From Nansenia antarctica (Eukaryota; Chordata; Actinopteri; Argentiniformes; Microstomatidae): 64,000 nt of DNA. The DNA lies in the NCBI GenBank assembly GCA_963989245.1, contig OZ022352.1:560001-624000 (forward strand), written 5' to 3'. Below, one piece after another: positions 42,600-52,504 of the stretch. The position numbers and the translations under genes are program-made. Under the pieces are notes generated by a model. It ran no database searches. It was given only the letters and a program-made list of their open reading frames with translations, and was not told where the DNA came from. Numbering within the stretch: the first letter of the stretch is position 1; each line of letters starts with the position of its first letter.

Positions 42600-42600
42600 A
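40845..42600. repeat. Compound satellite: AATAAAGGACTGACCAG units separated by (TC)n
   Basis: About 27 units of AATAAAGGACTGACCAGTTA followed by GAACTGAGTG, each followed by a (TC)n run of roughly 10-90 bp. The same core forms the pure array at 42600-45300. Confidence 0.95.
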
Positions 42601-45300
42601 TAAAGGACTGACCAGTTAGAACTGAGTGAAATAAAGGACTGACCAGTTAGAACTGAGTGAAATAAAGGACTGACCAGTTAGAACTGAGTGAAATAAAGGA
42701 CTGACCAGTTAGAACTGAGTGAAATAAAGGACTGACCAGTTAGAACTGAGTGAAATAAAGGACTGACCAGTTAGAACTGAGTGAAATAAAGGACTGACCA
42801 GTTAGAACTGAGTGAAATAAAGGACTGAGCAGTTAGAACTGAGTGAAATAAAGGACTGACCAGTCAGAACTGAGTGAAATAAAGGACTGACCAGTTAGAA
42901 CTGAGTGAAATAAAGGACTGACCAGTTAGAACTGAGTGAAATAAAGGACTGACCAGTTAGAACTGAGTGAAATAAAGGACTGACCAGTTAGAACTGAGTG
43001 AAATAAAGGACTGACCAGTTAGAACTGAGTGAAATAAAGGACTGACCAGTTAGAACTGAGTGAAATAAAGGACTGACCAGTTAGAACTGAGTGAAATAAA
43101 GGACTGACCAGTTAGAACTGAGTGAAATAAAGGACTGACCAGTTAGAACTGAGTGAAATAAAGGACTGACCAGTTAGAACTGAGTGAAATAAAGGACTGA
43201 CCAGTTAGAACTGAGTGAAATAAAGGACTGACCAGTTAGAACTGAGTGAAATAAAGGACTGACCAGTTAGAACTGAGTGAAATAAAGGACTGACCAGTTA
43301 GAACTGAGTGAAATAAAGGACTGACCAGTTAGAACTGAGTGAAATAAAGGACTGACCAGTTAGAACTGAGTGAAATAAAGGACTGACCAGTTAGAACTGA
43401 GTGAAATAAAGGACTGACCAGTTAGAACTGAGTGAAATAAAGGACTGACCAGTTAGAACTGAGTGAAATAAAGGACTGACCAGTTAGAACTGAGTGAAAT
43501 AAAGGACTGACCAGTTAGAACTGAGTGAAATAAAGGACTGACCAGTTAGAACTGAGTGAAATAAAGGACTGACCAGTTAGAACTGAGTGAAATAAAGGAC
43601 TGAGCAGTTAGAACTGAGTGAAATAAAGGACTGACCAGTTAGAACTGAGTGAAATAAAGGACTGAGCAGTTAGAACTGAGTGAAATAAAGGACTGAGCAG
43701 TTAGAACTGAGTGAAATAAAGGACTGACCAGTTAGAACTGAGTGAAATAAAGGACTGAGCAGTTAGAACTGAGTGAAATAAAGGACTGACCAGTTAGAAC
43801 TGAGTGAAATAAAGGACTGAGCAGTTAGAACTGAGTGAAATAAAGGACTGACCAGTTAGAACTGAGTGAAATAAAGGACTGAGCAGTTAGAACTGAGTGA
43901 AATAAAGGACTGACCAGTCAGAACTGAGTGAAATAAAGGACTGAGCAGTTAGAACTGAGTGAAATAAAGGACTGACCAGTCAGAACTGAGTGAAATAAAG
44001 GACTGACCAGTTAGAACTGAGTGAAATAAAGGACTGACCAGTTAGAACTGAGTGAAATAAAGGACTGACCAGTTAGAACTGAGTGAAATAAAGGACTGAC
44101 CAGTTAGAACTGAGTGAAATAAAGGACTGACCAGTTAGAACTGAGTGAAATAAAGGACTGACCAGTTAGAACTGAGTGAAATAAAGGACTGACCAGTTAG
44201 AACTGAGTGAAATAAAGGACTGACCAGTTAGAACTGAGTGAAATAAAGGACTGACCAGTTAGAACTGAGTGAAATAAAGGACTGACCAGTTAGAACTGAG
44301 TGAAATAAAGGACTGACCAGTTAGAACTGAGTGAAATAAAGGACTGACCAGTTAGAACTGAGTGAAATAAAGGACTGACCAGTTAGAACTGAGTGAAATA
44401 AAGGACTGACCAGTTAGAACTGAGTGAAATAAAGGACTGACCAGTTAGAACTGAGTGGAAATAAAGGACTGACCAGTTAGAACTGAGTGAAATAAAGGAC
44501 TGACCAGTTAGAACTGAGTGAAATAAAGGACTGACCAGTTAGAACTGAGTGAAATAAAGGACTGACCAGTTAGAACTGAGTGAAATAAAGGACTGACCAG
44601 TTAGAACTGAGTGAAATAAAGGACTGACCAGTTAGAACTGAGTGGAAATAAAGGACTGACCAGTTAGAACTGAGTGAAATAAAGGACTGACCAGTTAGAA
44701 CTGAGTGAAATAAAGGACTGACCAGTTAGAACTGAGTGAAATAAAGGACTGACCAGTTAGAACTGAGTGAAATAAAGGACTGACCAGTTAGAACTGAGTG
44801 AAATAAAGGACTGACCAGTTAGAACTGAGTGAAATAAAGGACTGACCAGTTAGAACTGAGTGAAATAAAGGACTGACCAGTTAGAACTGAGTGAAATAAA
44901 GGACTGACCAGTTAGAACTGAGTGGAAATAAAGGACTGACCAGTTAGAACTGAGTGGAAATAAAGGACTGACCAGTTAGAACTGAGTGAAATAAAGGACT
45001 GACCAGTTAGAACTGAGTGAAATAAAGGACTGACCAGTTAGAACTGAGTGAAATAAAGGACTGACCAGTTAGAACTGAGTGAAATAAAGGACTGACCAGT
45101 TAGAACTGAGTGGAAATAAAGGACTGACCAGTTAGAACTGAGTGGAAATAAAGGACTGACCAGTTAGAACTGAGTGAAATAAAGGACTGACCAGTTAGAA
45201 CTGAGTGAAATAAAGGACTGACCAGTTAGAACTGAGTGAAATAAAGGACTGACCAGTTAGAACTGAGTGAAATAAAGGACTGACCAGTTAGAACTGAGTG
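42600..45300. repeat. 31-bp satellite, about 86 copies
   Basis: The unit is GAAATAAAGGACTGACCAGT followed by TAGAACTGAGT. Variants cluster: GAGCAG alternates with GACCAG between ~43590 and 43990, forming a 62-bp dimer, and 32-bp units with an extra G (GTGGAAATA) cluster between ~44455 and 45150. Every unit contains AATAAA on the plus strand. Confidence 0.97.
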
Positions 45301-45324
45301 CACAATGATGTGCTTACATAGAAC

Positions 45325-46295
45325 TAGGGGTGTAACCGCGGATCGCCCTCCACGGTTCGGAACGCATGTGTACCGCGGATCAATTGCAAAATGTTAACAA
45401 GTAATAATATTACTTAATATCTCTTGTAAATCACAATGTAGAGTTGCCATGAAAAGATAGACGCGACAGTTGCGTGCTTTGTTTTACTCTAAAGCGCAAT
45501 GATAGGTTGATAATGCGAAAGAAAAATAATCTGTTGTTTGCTCACTACACGTGAAGCTGGGAATCCACAACAACAAGGCTGCGTTCGTAAATCCGCTCTG
45601 GAATCTGATCAGCGTTCAAGGAACGCCTCTTGTCCAATCAAATTACTTGGTCGCTTTATGACGTCGGACCCAGTGTGCGCTCCGTCGCTCTCAAAGCGAA
45701 TTTACGAACGCGGCCCAAGTGTATCATGTTACGTTGTTCGGCGGAGAACAACTCGAAATGCCTCCCTCGTCATTTAAATCCCATGTATGGGAGCACTTTG
45801 GCTTCTCTGTCAACTATGACGGGAGGCACGAAAAAGGTAGCTCGACAACTTCTGATAATGTAGGCATTCTTTTCATACCATGTTCAAAATAAGCGTTCAC
45901 TTTATTATTTAGTTAAAAGTGGCATAAAACATGTTTATTCATCTGCTTTAAAGAGCCCAGTGATTCACTGCTGCAACCAGGCGCCTCCTCCCTCTCTCCT
46001 ATCATTTAAATTGAGTGTATTTCAGTATAATTATGTAATGTTTGAGTGTAGAATATGTTATATATACCTGTATATATATATTATATATGTATGTATATAT
46101 ATATTACCAGTTTTGACATCTTGAATGTTGTGGTTTTTGTCACATAGTAAAAGTGATGTTTTTACAGAATTCAAGGAAAAAGCAGTTTTTATAAAAACAA
46201 AAATGTTTTGTGTTGATCCGAAAAATGATCCGATCCGTGACTCAAAAACCGTGACCCGATCCGATCCGTGAGTTAGGTGATCCGTTACACCCCTA
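45325..46295. mobile_element. hAT-type MITE (971 bp)
   Basis: Ends TAGGGGTGTAAC and GTTACACCCCTA are inverted repeats. The 8-bp target duplication CATAGAAC lies at 45317-45324 and 46296-46303. Near both ends GATCCG/CGGATC motifs recur. No transposase. A second MITE is nested at 45577-45715. Confidence 0.92.
45577..45715. mobile_element. ~140-bp palindromic MITE, copy 3
   Basis: GGCTGCGTTCGTAAAT ... ATTTACGAACGCGGCC, clearly the same element as 11225-11365 and 13326-13467, with several base differences. Confidence 0.8.
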
Positions 46296-46303
46296 CATAG
46301 AAC

Positions 46304-46527
46304 TAAGTTTGTTTTTTAATGTGTATGGTTGAATGTGTATGTGTCGATCGCTCCAGAACTTTGGAGCCTGTACCGACTTTTGGCCATAAGAGACAAAGAT
46401 GTTTTTGGGCTTGTATGGAGCAAGCACATCACAGCTTTTCACAAAGAAGGAACTGGTCCCAGTCCCCACTGTGTCAGCTATACTCAGGGCTCCCAAAGCT
46501 TGTGTTAACTCAAACTGCCTCTGACCT
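46304..46527. other. Short single-copy stretch
   Basis: No recognised gene. Its end (GACTCAAACTGCCTCTGACC) is repeated twice more between the following (AC)n blocks. Confidence 0.4.
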
Positions 46528-46600
<73 letters not shown>

Positions 46601-46619
46601 GACTCAAACTGCCTGACCT

Positions 46620-46654
<35 letters not shown>

Positions 46655-46705
46655 ACACACATACAGACAGACAGACACACAGTTTGACTCAAACTGCCTC
46701 TGACC

Positions 46706-46750
<45 letters not shown>
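46528..46750. repeat. Three (AC)n blocks separated by a 30-bp repeat
   Basis: (AC)n at 46529-46596, 46621-46660 and 46713-46748, with AGTTTGACTCAAACTGCC between them, so the unit is microsatellite plus spacer triplicated. Confidence 0.92.
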
Positions 46751-46751
<1 letters not shown>

Positions 46752-47679
46752 AACAAACCCAAATATGTTTTAATACACACATGCAAACATAAAGGTTTAG
46801 TGATTAAAGTCATCGATGTATATATTTTGTATATATTTTGCTGTATTATATTATGTCTTTTTTGCTAATATATTGTTCATTACTGTTATAAGACATAAGG
46901 TTATAACCTAATGTAAATGTATTTTTAATAACAAAAAGTCTCAAAGCACCTTACACATTGCACATTTCCTTACACCAAAAAATGCAGCGTAGTTTATTCT
47001 TTTACATTTCACATGACTTTGTAGCTTATTTTTTCTTTTTTATTCTTTACTCAATGTTGGCTTCTTACCAATTTTACTGTTATACTTGAATTACTGTTTC
47101 GTGACCTCAACAACCCTTTGTCAATTTCAGTGTTGTCAGAAGGTAGTTTGTACAATAACAGGGTTTCTACCTCTAAACATTTGTAAACAGCACAGAAGTA
47201 ACCTACTTATTGATTGATTTAAAGAACCAGGAATGTATTTTATGGTTTTCTTGTAACATGATTGTTTTTGTATATTTGCAGTATTATAGATTACACGTTT
47301 ACAGTCATTTGAGTACATGTGGTATACTAAATAAAGATGAAGAATGATTGCAATGAAGGTACTGTACTGTACTGTACTGTACTAATGTGATTAACTCTAA
47401 ATAGCACTTCTCAAGACATTAGCTACAAGGACTTGTTACTCGATTGTTTAATTGTTTTTGTTTTATTGCTTAACAAAAAACATATATATATTTTTTATAT
47501 ATTAATATTATTTCCGTTTTGTTCATAAATCTGAATTTTTCCATGGCTGAAACCCAATATTGCAATTGTAAAGCACCTACAGGCCAGAATCCCTATCCGT
47601 TTGTATTGAGGGAGGCCAGGCCTCCCCAGGAAAGTGGTTTCTCATAGAAGTCAATGTAATGCAATTATTTTCATGGCAA
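46751..47679. other. A/T-rich intergenic DNA
   Basis: No gene found. A (GTACT)n run lies at 47360-47383. Confidence 0.5.
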
Positions 47680-48085
47680 TATGTATGGCGTCACGTTTGT
47701 GTCATTAGACCTCTGCAGCTCATCCAGAAGGCTGCTGCCCGGCTGGTATTCAACCTCCCCAAATACTCGCAGGTCACCCCTCTCCTTCGCACCCTGCACT
47801 GGCTCCCGATAGCAGCTCGCATCAGATTCAAGACCCTGGTGCTTGCATACCAGGCAGCTAAAGGGACAGCCCCTGCCTACCTGAAGGAAATGGTAACCCC
47901 CCAAACCCCTGCCCGCTCACTCCGCTCCTCCACCTCGGCTGGCCGACTGGCCCCACCTCCTCTACACAGCAGTCGGGCTGCCCGATCACGTCTCTTCACA
48001 ACACTGGCTCCCCGCTGGTGGAATGAGCTCCCCACGGCCGTCAGAACGGCTGAGTCACTACCCATCTTCCGTCGTAGACTGAATC
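47680..48085 (+). mobile_element. L2-like LINE 3' end
   Basis: The plus frame reads LQLIQKAAARLVFNLPK, LHWLPIAARIRFKTLVLAYQ and PRWWNELPTAVRTAESLPIF, the C-terminal block of fish L2/Maui-type LINEs. It is strongly 5' truncated: no reverse-transcriptase core. The end runs into (AATCA)n. Confidence 0.88.
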
Positions 48086-48330
48086 AAATCAAATCAAATC
48101 AAATTTTATTTGTATAGCGCATTTCTTACAAGATGCAACTCAATGCGCTTCACACAATGAAAATGTTCAGTCAATCAGTCAATCAATCAATACTGACAGA
48201 GCCGCGAGCAGGCAAAAGTAAAAACCTGTATACTATGTAGTCAGCTGTGCTGATTAATCAATTAAACCAATAGAGTGAGACAGGATATGTTCATGCAAGG
48301 TGCCTTTCAGGAAGTAGTGGAGATCGTGCA
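48080..48330. mobile_element. (AATCA)n and common fish interspersed repeat
   Basis: AATCAAATCAAATCAAATCA leads into ATTTTATTTGTATAGCGCAT, a motif seen in many teleost interspersed repeats. Right boundary uncertain. Confidence 0.5.
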
Positions 48331-48929
48331 CCTAGCCTATTGCATCTTTGTTCCGTGAACGACAACAGACAGTCCGACTCTGCCTGTCCACCTCCCTCCT
48401 CGCTTCAACATAAAAGCGCCAACGTTACACTTGTTTTTAGCATTTAGTATAGAAATAGTTAATATGGATAAAGGAACCACCAGGGCTGCCAAGTCTCACG
48501 CAATCACCGTGAGACTCACGCTCTCACGCCGCAACTCTATTTCTCACGGCGAGAAATAACAATTTGTTTTACGGGACTTTTATTTTTGAAATTCCTTGAA
48601 AGAAAGCTACTGGACATGAGTTTCGTGACGTCCTCTTTCTGCACTCGCGTTATTATGCTTGCGTGCGCAGTCGGAGCGGTAGATGAGCGTTGCATCTGTG
48701 TTCACGCGAGCTGCAGCATGAAGCGGACGGCCAAAACGGTAGGTAAATCTCACCTCATTCGAATTAGAATCCAGGTTCTTGATTAAAATATAAACTAAAT
48801 TGAATCACTTAACTGCTTGCGAGGTAATTGATACTGTGAGCTCGTAATTGTAAAACTAAAACTGTGAGCAGTGAGCTCGTAAAAGGATATTTAGCGAAGT
48901 ACGTAGTTGGCCCTGGTGGTGGTGGTGGT

Positions 48930-48957
48930 GGGGGGGGGGGGGGGGGGGGGGGGGGGG
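48930..48957. repeat. Poly-G tract
   Basis: GGTGGTGGTGGTGG followed by about 26 G, inside the hAT element. Confidence 0.93.
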
Positions 48958-49074
48958 CGATGTTTCAGACCAGACAGATTTTCTTGTGCTTTTTATGTCA
49001 TGTTTAGTTGTAAAAACTACCTCAAATCAGCACTTCTGATTTTGAATCATCATTGCATTTTGTCTGTTTAAAGA

Positions 49075-50237
49075 TGTCATCGAAGCAGAAAGCAGGGAGC
49101 AGTAAGCAGGCAGACCTGCTTTCAATGTGGGCAGCGAAGGGTCAGCCCCCTTCCAAAAAGGTTGCCAGGTCAGAGGAGACAGAGGAATGGGACTGATGTG
49201 ATGGGAGATACTTTGATGATTGTAAATGAACTCTGTAAACGAACTCTTGTAAACAAACCAAAATATTTTTTAATTTAAACTTACCTGTTCTAAAGTAATT
49301 GATAGTTGTATTGTTATTGTGTCTCTGGCAGGAGAAAAGCTGAATATCGGCTTTACTACTCGAGCTACGCTCAACAGGCTCCTTGATGCAGGAGACATTA
49401 CACCGCAGCAAGTGGAGAGGTTCCAACAGGCAGCACTGGCATTTCTTTTGAGGGCTGTGGAGTATGCCATGGAGAAACTACCCCTGCGAGAGCCCCTGCT
49501 CAAACATGCCATGTTTGTTGATGTCCAGCAGAGGACAGAGTGTGGTGTGGAAGATGCCTTGTACTTTGTTGACAGGTTAGGGTTGACATGTTCTGATCAT
49601 TTTGAATAGATTGTTAAGTTTGATAATCACATCTGAAAAACAAACCCCACTGTTCCAGTTGCTGTAACTATATCTGATCAGTGCACATTGTGTTCTTTTT
49701 AGATTTGCTGAACTTCTCCCGTACCACGGACCTCAAGAGCATGACAAACTCAGCGAGGAGTTTCTGGATTACCAGTTCATGGACATTCCCATGCCACCAG
49801 ACCCAGCCACATTCGACGTTGAGAGCTTTTGGGGGAACATGGCATCAGAGAAGAATAAGGTAATAATTATTCTGCACCCTTTGACATACTACATATTGAC
49901 TTAATCAACTTGCTGCATAAGAAAATCCTTGAGTAATTAGGCTTCCTATGTACATTTTTCTAAGGTGAACGGGATGAGCAGATTTGGGAGGCTCTCTCAT
50001 ATTGCCAAATTGGTTTTGGTACTTCTGCATTCAAATGCTGATACAGAACGAGTGTTCTCCGTGGTGGGGCTGAACAAAACCAAAACCCGTAACAGTCTGG
50101 CTCTTGATGTAACCCTTTCATCCATCATGACTGTGAAGATGGCTGGCCTCGAGCCAGAATGTTTCAAGTGGGAGCCCCCTACCTCTGTTATTAAGGCATC
50201 AAAATCTGCCACAAACACCTACAACACAGAGTTATGA
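49075..50237 (+). pseudogene. hAT transposase, N-terminal start plus C-terminal exons
   Basis: Segments: 49075-49196 (ATG start, SSKQKAGSSKQADLLSMWAA), 49318-49575 (GEKLNIGFTTRATLNRLLD...YFVDR), 49703-49860 (FAELLPYHGPQEHDKLSEEF...ASEKNK) and 49965-50237 (VNGMSRFGRLSHIAKLVLVL...ending TYNTEL and TGA). Splice sites GTTAGG/TTTTTAG and GTAATA/TCTAAG join the last three in phase. The final exon holds the hAT dimerisation signature (SNADTERVFSVVG). The catalytic Asp/Glu region and zinc finger are absent between the first and second segments. Confidence 0.75.
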
Positions 50238-50814
50238 ACACCGCTTGTAAGGGTTGGGGTTGTTGTACTGCATAAGATGTTGTAACTTTATAGGTCACAT
50301 GGTTGATTGACAGTTAAAAGAGTGATTAATATGTTACACGGTTGATTGACAATTAAAAGAGTGATTAATATGTTACATGGTTGATTGACAGTTAAAAGAG
50401 TTATTCTGATGTTACATGATTGATTTATTTATAGATAGATGATAATAAATATACTATATTTTTATTACTGTCTGAATTTATCTTGTTTTATACAATTTTC
50501 CAATTGTTTTCATTTCTTGTGCTGGTTTATTATGATGTAAAATTGTAGGAAACTAGCAATAATAATAATAATTGGGTGGGAGAGAGGGGCCGCTGCTGCC
50601 AAACGTGCTCAGTTTTGCGTCGCTCCACCGGCAAAAAATCTCACTCCAAAGTTTGGGTGAAACTTGGCAGCCCTGGAACCACACATTATATTTAACTTAT
50701 CTATGGAAATAAACATCTCAATTATTGCTTTTAAGGGTTTGTAATTCTATTTCTAATATCCTAATTCATTTGGTGAAAAACGGCAGGGACTGAAAGTGAA
50801 GTTTCTGACGGACG

Positions 50815-51215
50815 TGAATACATCTATAGCGCCATCAGGTGGGCAGCGGAGGGAATACATCTATACCGCCATCTGGTGGGCAGCGGAGGGAATACATATA
50901 TACCGCCATCTGGTGGGCAGCGGAGGGAATACATCTATACCGCCATCTGGTGGGCAGCGGAGGGAATACATCTATATCGCCATCTGGTGGGCAGCGGAGG
51001 GAATACATCTATACCGCCATCTGGTGGGCAGCGGAGGGAATACATCTATACGCCATCTGGTGGGCAGCGGACGGAATACATCTATACCGCCATCTGGTGG
51101 GCAGCGGAGGGAATACATCTATACCGCCATCTGGTGGGCAGCGGAGGGAATACATCTATACCGCCATCTGGTGGGCAGCGGAGGGAATACATCTACACCG
51201 CCATCTGGTGGCAGT
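50815..51215. repeat. 37-bp minisatellite, about 11 copies
   Basis: The unit is GAATACATCTATACCGCCAT followed by CTGGTGGGCAGCGGAGG, with a few base changes (51052 lacks one C). Because 37 is not a multiple of three, all three frames read through; none is a gene. Confidence 0.95.
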
Positions 51216-52239
51216 AGAGAACATTACACATTTACCTACCCGATCACTTCGATAACCACATTGCTGATGTGGATGACGGTTAGCTAATTCTGTTGGTTGA
51301 TTCTCCCTGGACGACAAACACACACAAAATATAAGTATAAGTAAAGTATAAAACGAATCCTTATACACTTATACTTACACTTCAACTAAAACAGGTAGGA
51401 AATTCATACAAGTGTCGACAGGGAAGCAGTGGCGACGGGTTAGCATTGACCAAGCACTCTGCAGACACGTGCCAGGTCTGCGTTAGGTGCGTTGGACTTC
51501 TTGCTCAGCGAACTTTAAGAAGGTACAACACTAGTGAAATTGCTAGCTATCACGATTCAAAGAGGCATGTGCAAGCGAATATCTGCTAGCTGAAATTATA
51601 ATTAGCCAAGAAAATCTCCGTTTACCATATTAGTTTATTACCAGACTGCGTTTCTCGTGAAGTCATTAGCTAAGCAGGCTAACCGCACGTGCTTATTTTA
51701 TTGAGCAAAATCATAAAATGCACGACTATAACTAACTATTTTAACCAATAGTATATAGCTTATAGATTTGAAGAACAGGTTTAATCCACCACCAAGCTGA
51801 GTTTATTGCCGTGTTGTGGAAGCTAGCTCATAAGCACGTTTCAATTATATGTAATACAGCCACGTGCGATATTCTTTGTTTTAACTTGCAGTTGGCCAAG
51901 CTGTTGGGGGTTTGAACGATGGTTGACATATCCATTCTGAAGGTTATTATTTCATCATTCCATAAATGTATAGTATTAAGAACAACTTTTTTCTTAAGAA
52001 CGCTTTGTGAATCCGGGCCCAGAATAACTTTTTATTTTTCTGAAGGGAACTTCGGTTGTAGTTGCCAGCAGTGAAATGAAAAAGACAGTAGTAAATGATG
52101 ATCACAGTGTTGCTATAACTATCATCTTCTATCATTTTTATTTAGATGTATTATTGTGTAATGTTGTCTACTGTTTGAAATATTCTTTGATCAGTTGATC
52201 AGTAATTGGGTTTATTTTATTTAAATGACTTTAGGTTAG
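51216..52239. other. Unannotated; would hold upstream exons of the pdcl2-like gene
   Basis: I searched by eye for the N-terminal exons of a phosducin-like protein and found none. No transposon ends recognised. A/T-rich. Confidence 0.4.
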
Positions 52240-52473
52240 GGAGGAGGATGAGGAAGACGAGGAAGATAGTTGCTTCCGGGACCGGTACAGGTACGGAGGG
52301 GGTTGTAAAGCTTAATGCTCACTTTACAATGTGTCTGTATGTGTGTGTGTGTGTGTGTGTGTGTCTGTCTGTATGTGCGTGTGTGTGTGTCTGTATGTGT
52401 GTGTCTGTATGTTTGTGTGTGTCTGTATGTGTGTGTGTGTGTGTGTGTGTATGTGTGTGTCTGTATGTGTGTC

Positions 52474-52504
<31 letters not shown>

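Larger units (their letters stand above)
48481..50674 (+). mobile_element. hAT element carrying C-terminal transposase exons
   Basis: Ends CAGGGCTGCCAAGT (48481) and ACTTGGCAGCCCT (50674) are inverted. GGAACCAC flanks at 48473-48480 and 50675-50682 (8-bp target duplication, allowing one terminal C to be lost at the right). Interior holds a poly-G tract and transposase exons (49075-50237). The catalytic and DNA-binding parts appear missing, so this is an internally deleted copy. Confidence 0.88.

Noticed and set aside
42600..45300. Regular short direct repeats resembling a CRISPR array
   Set aside because: Units abut with no unique spacers, and the context is a vertebrate genome. It is a satellite.
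50796..51287. Three overlapping plus-strand frames of GGQRREYIYTAIWWAAEG type
   Set aside because: A 37-bp tandem unit is read in all three frames, so it is not coding.
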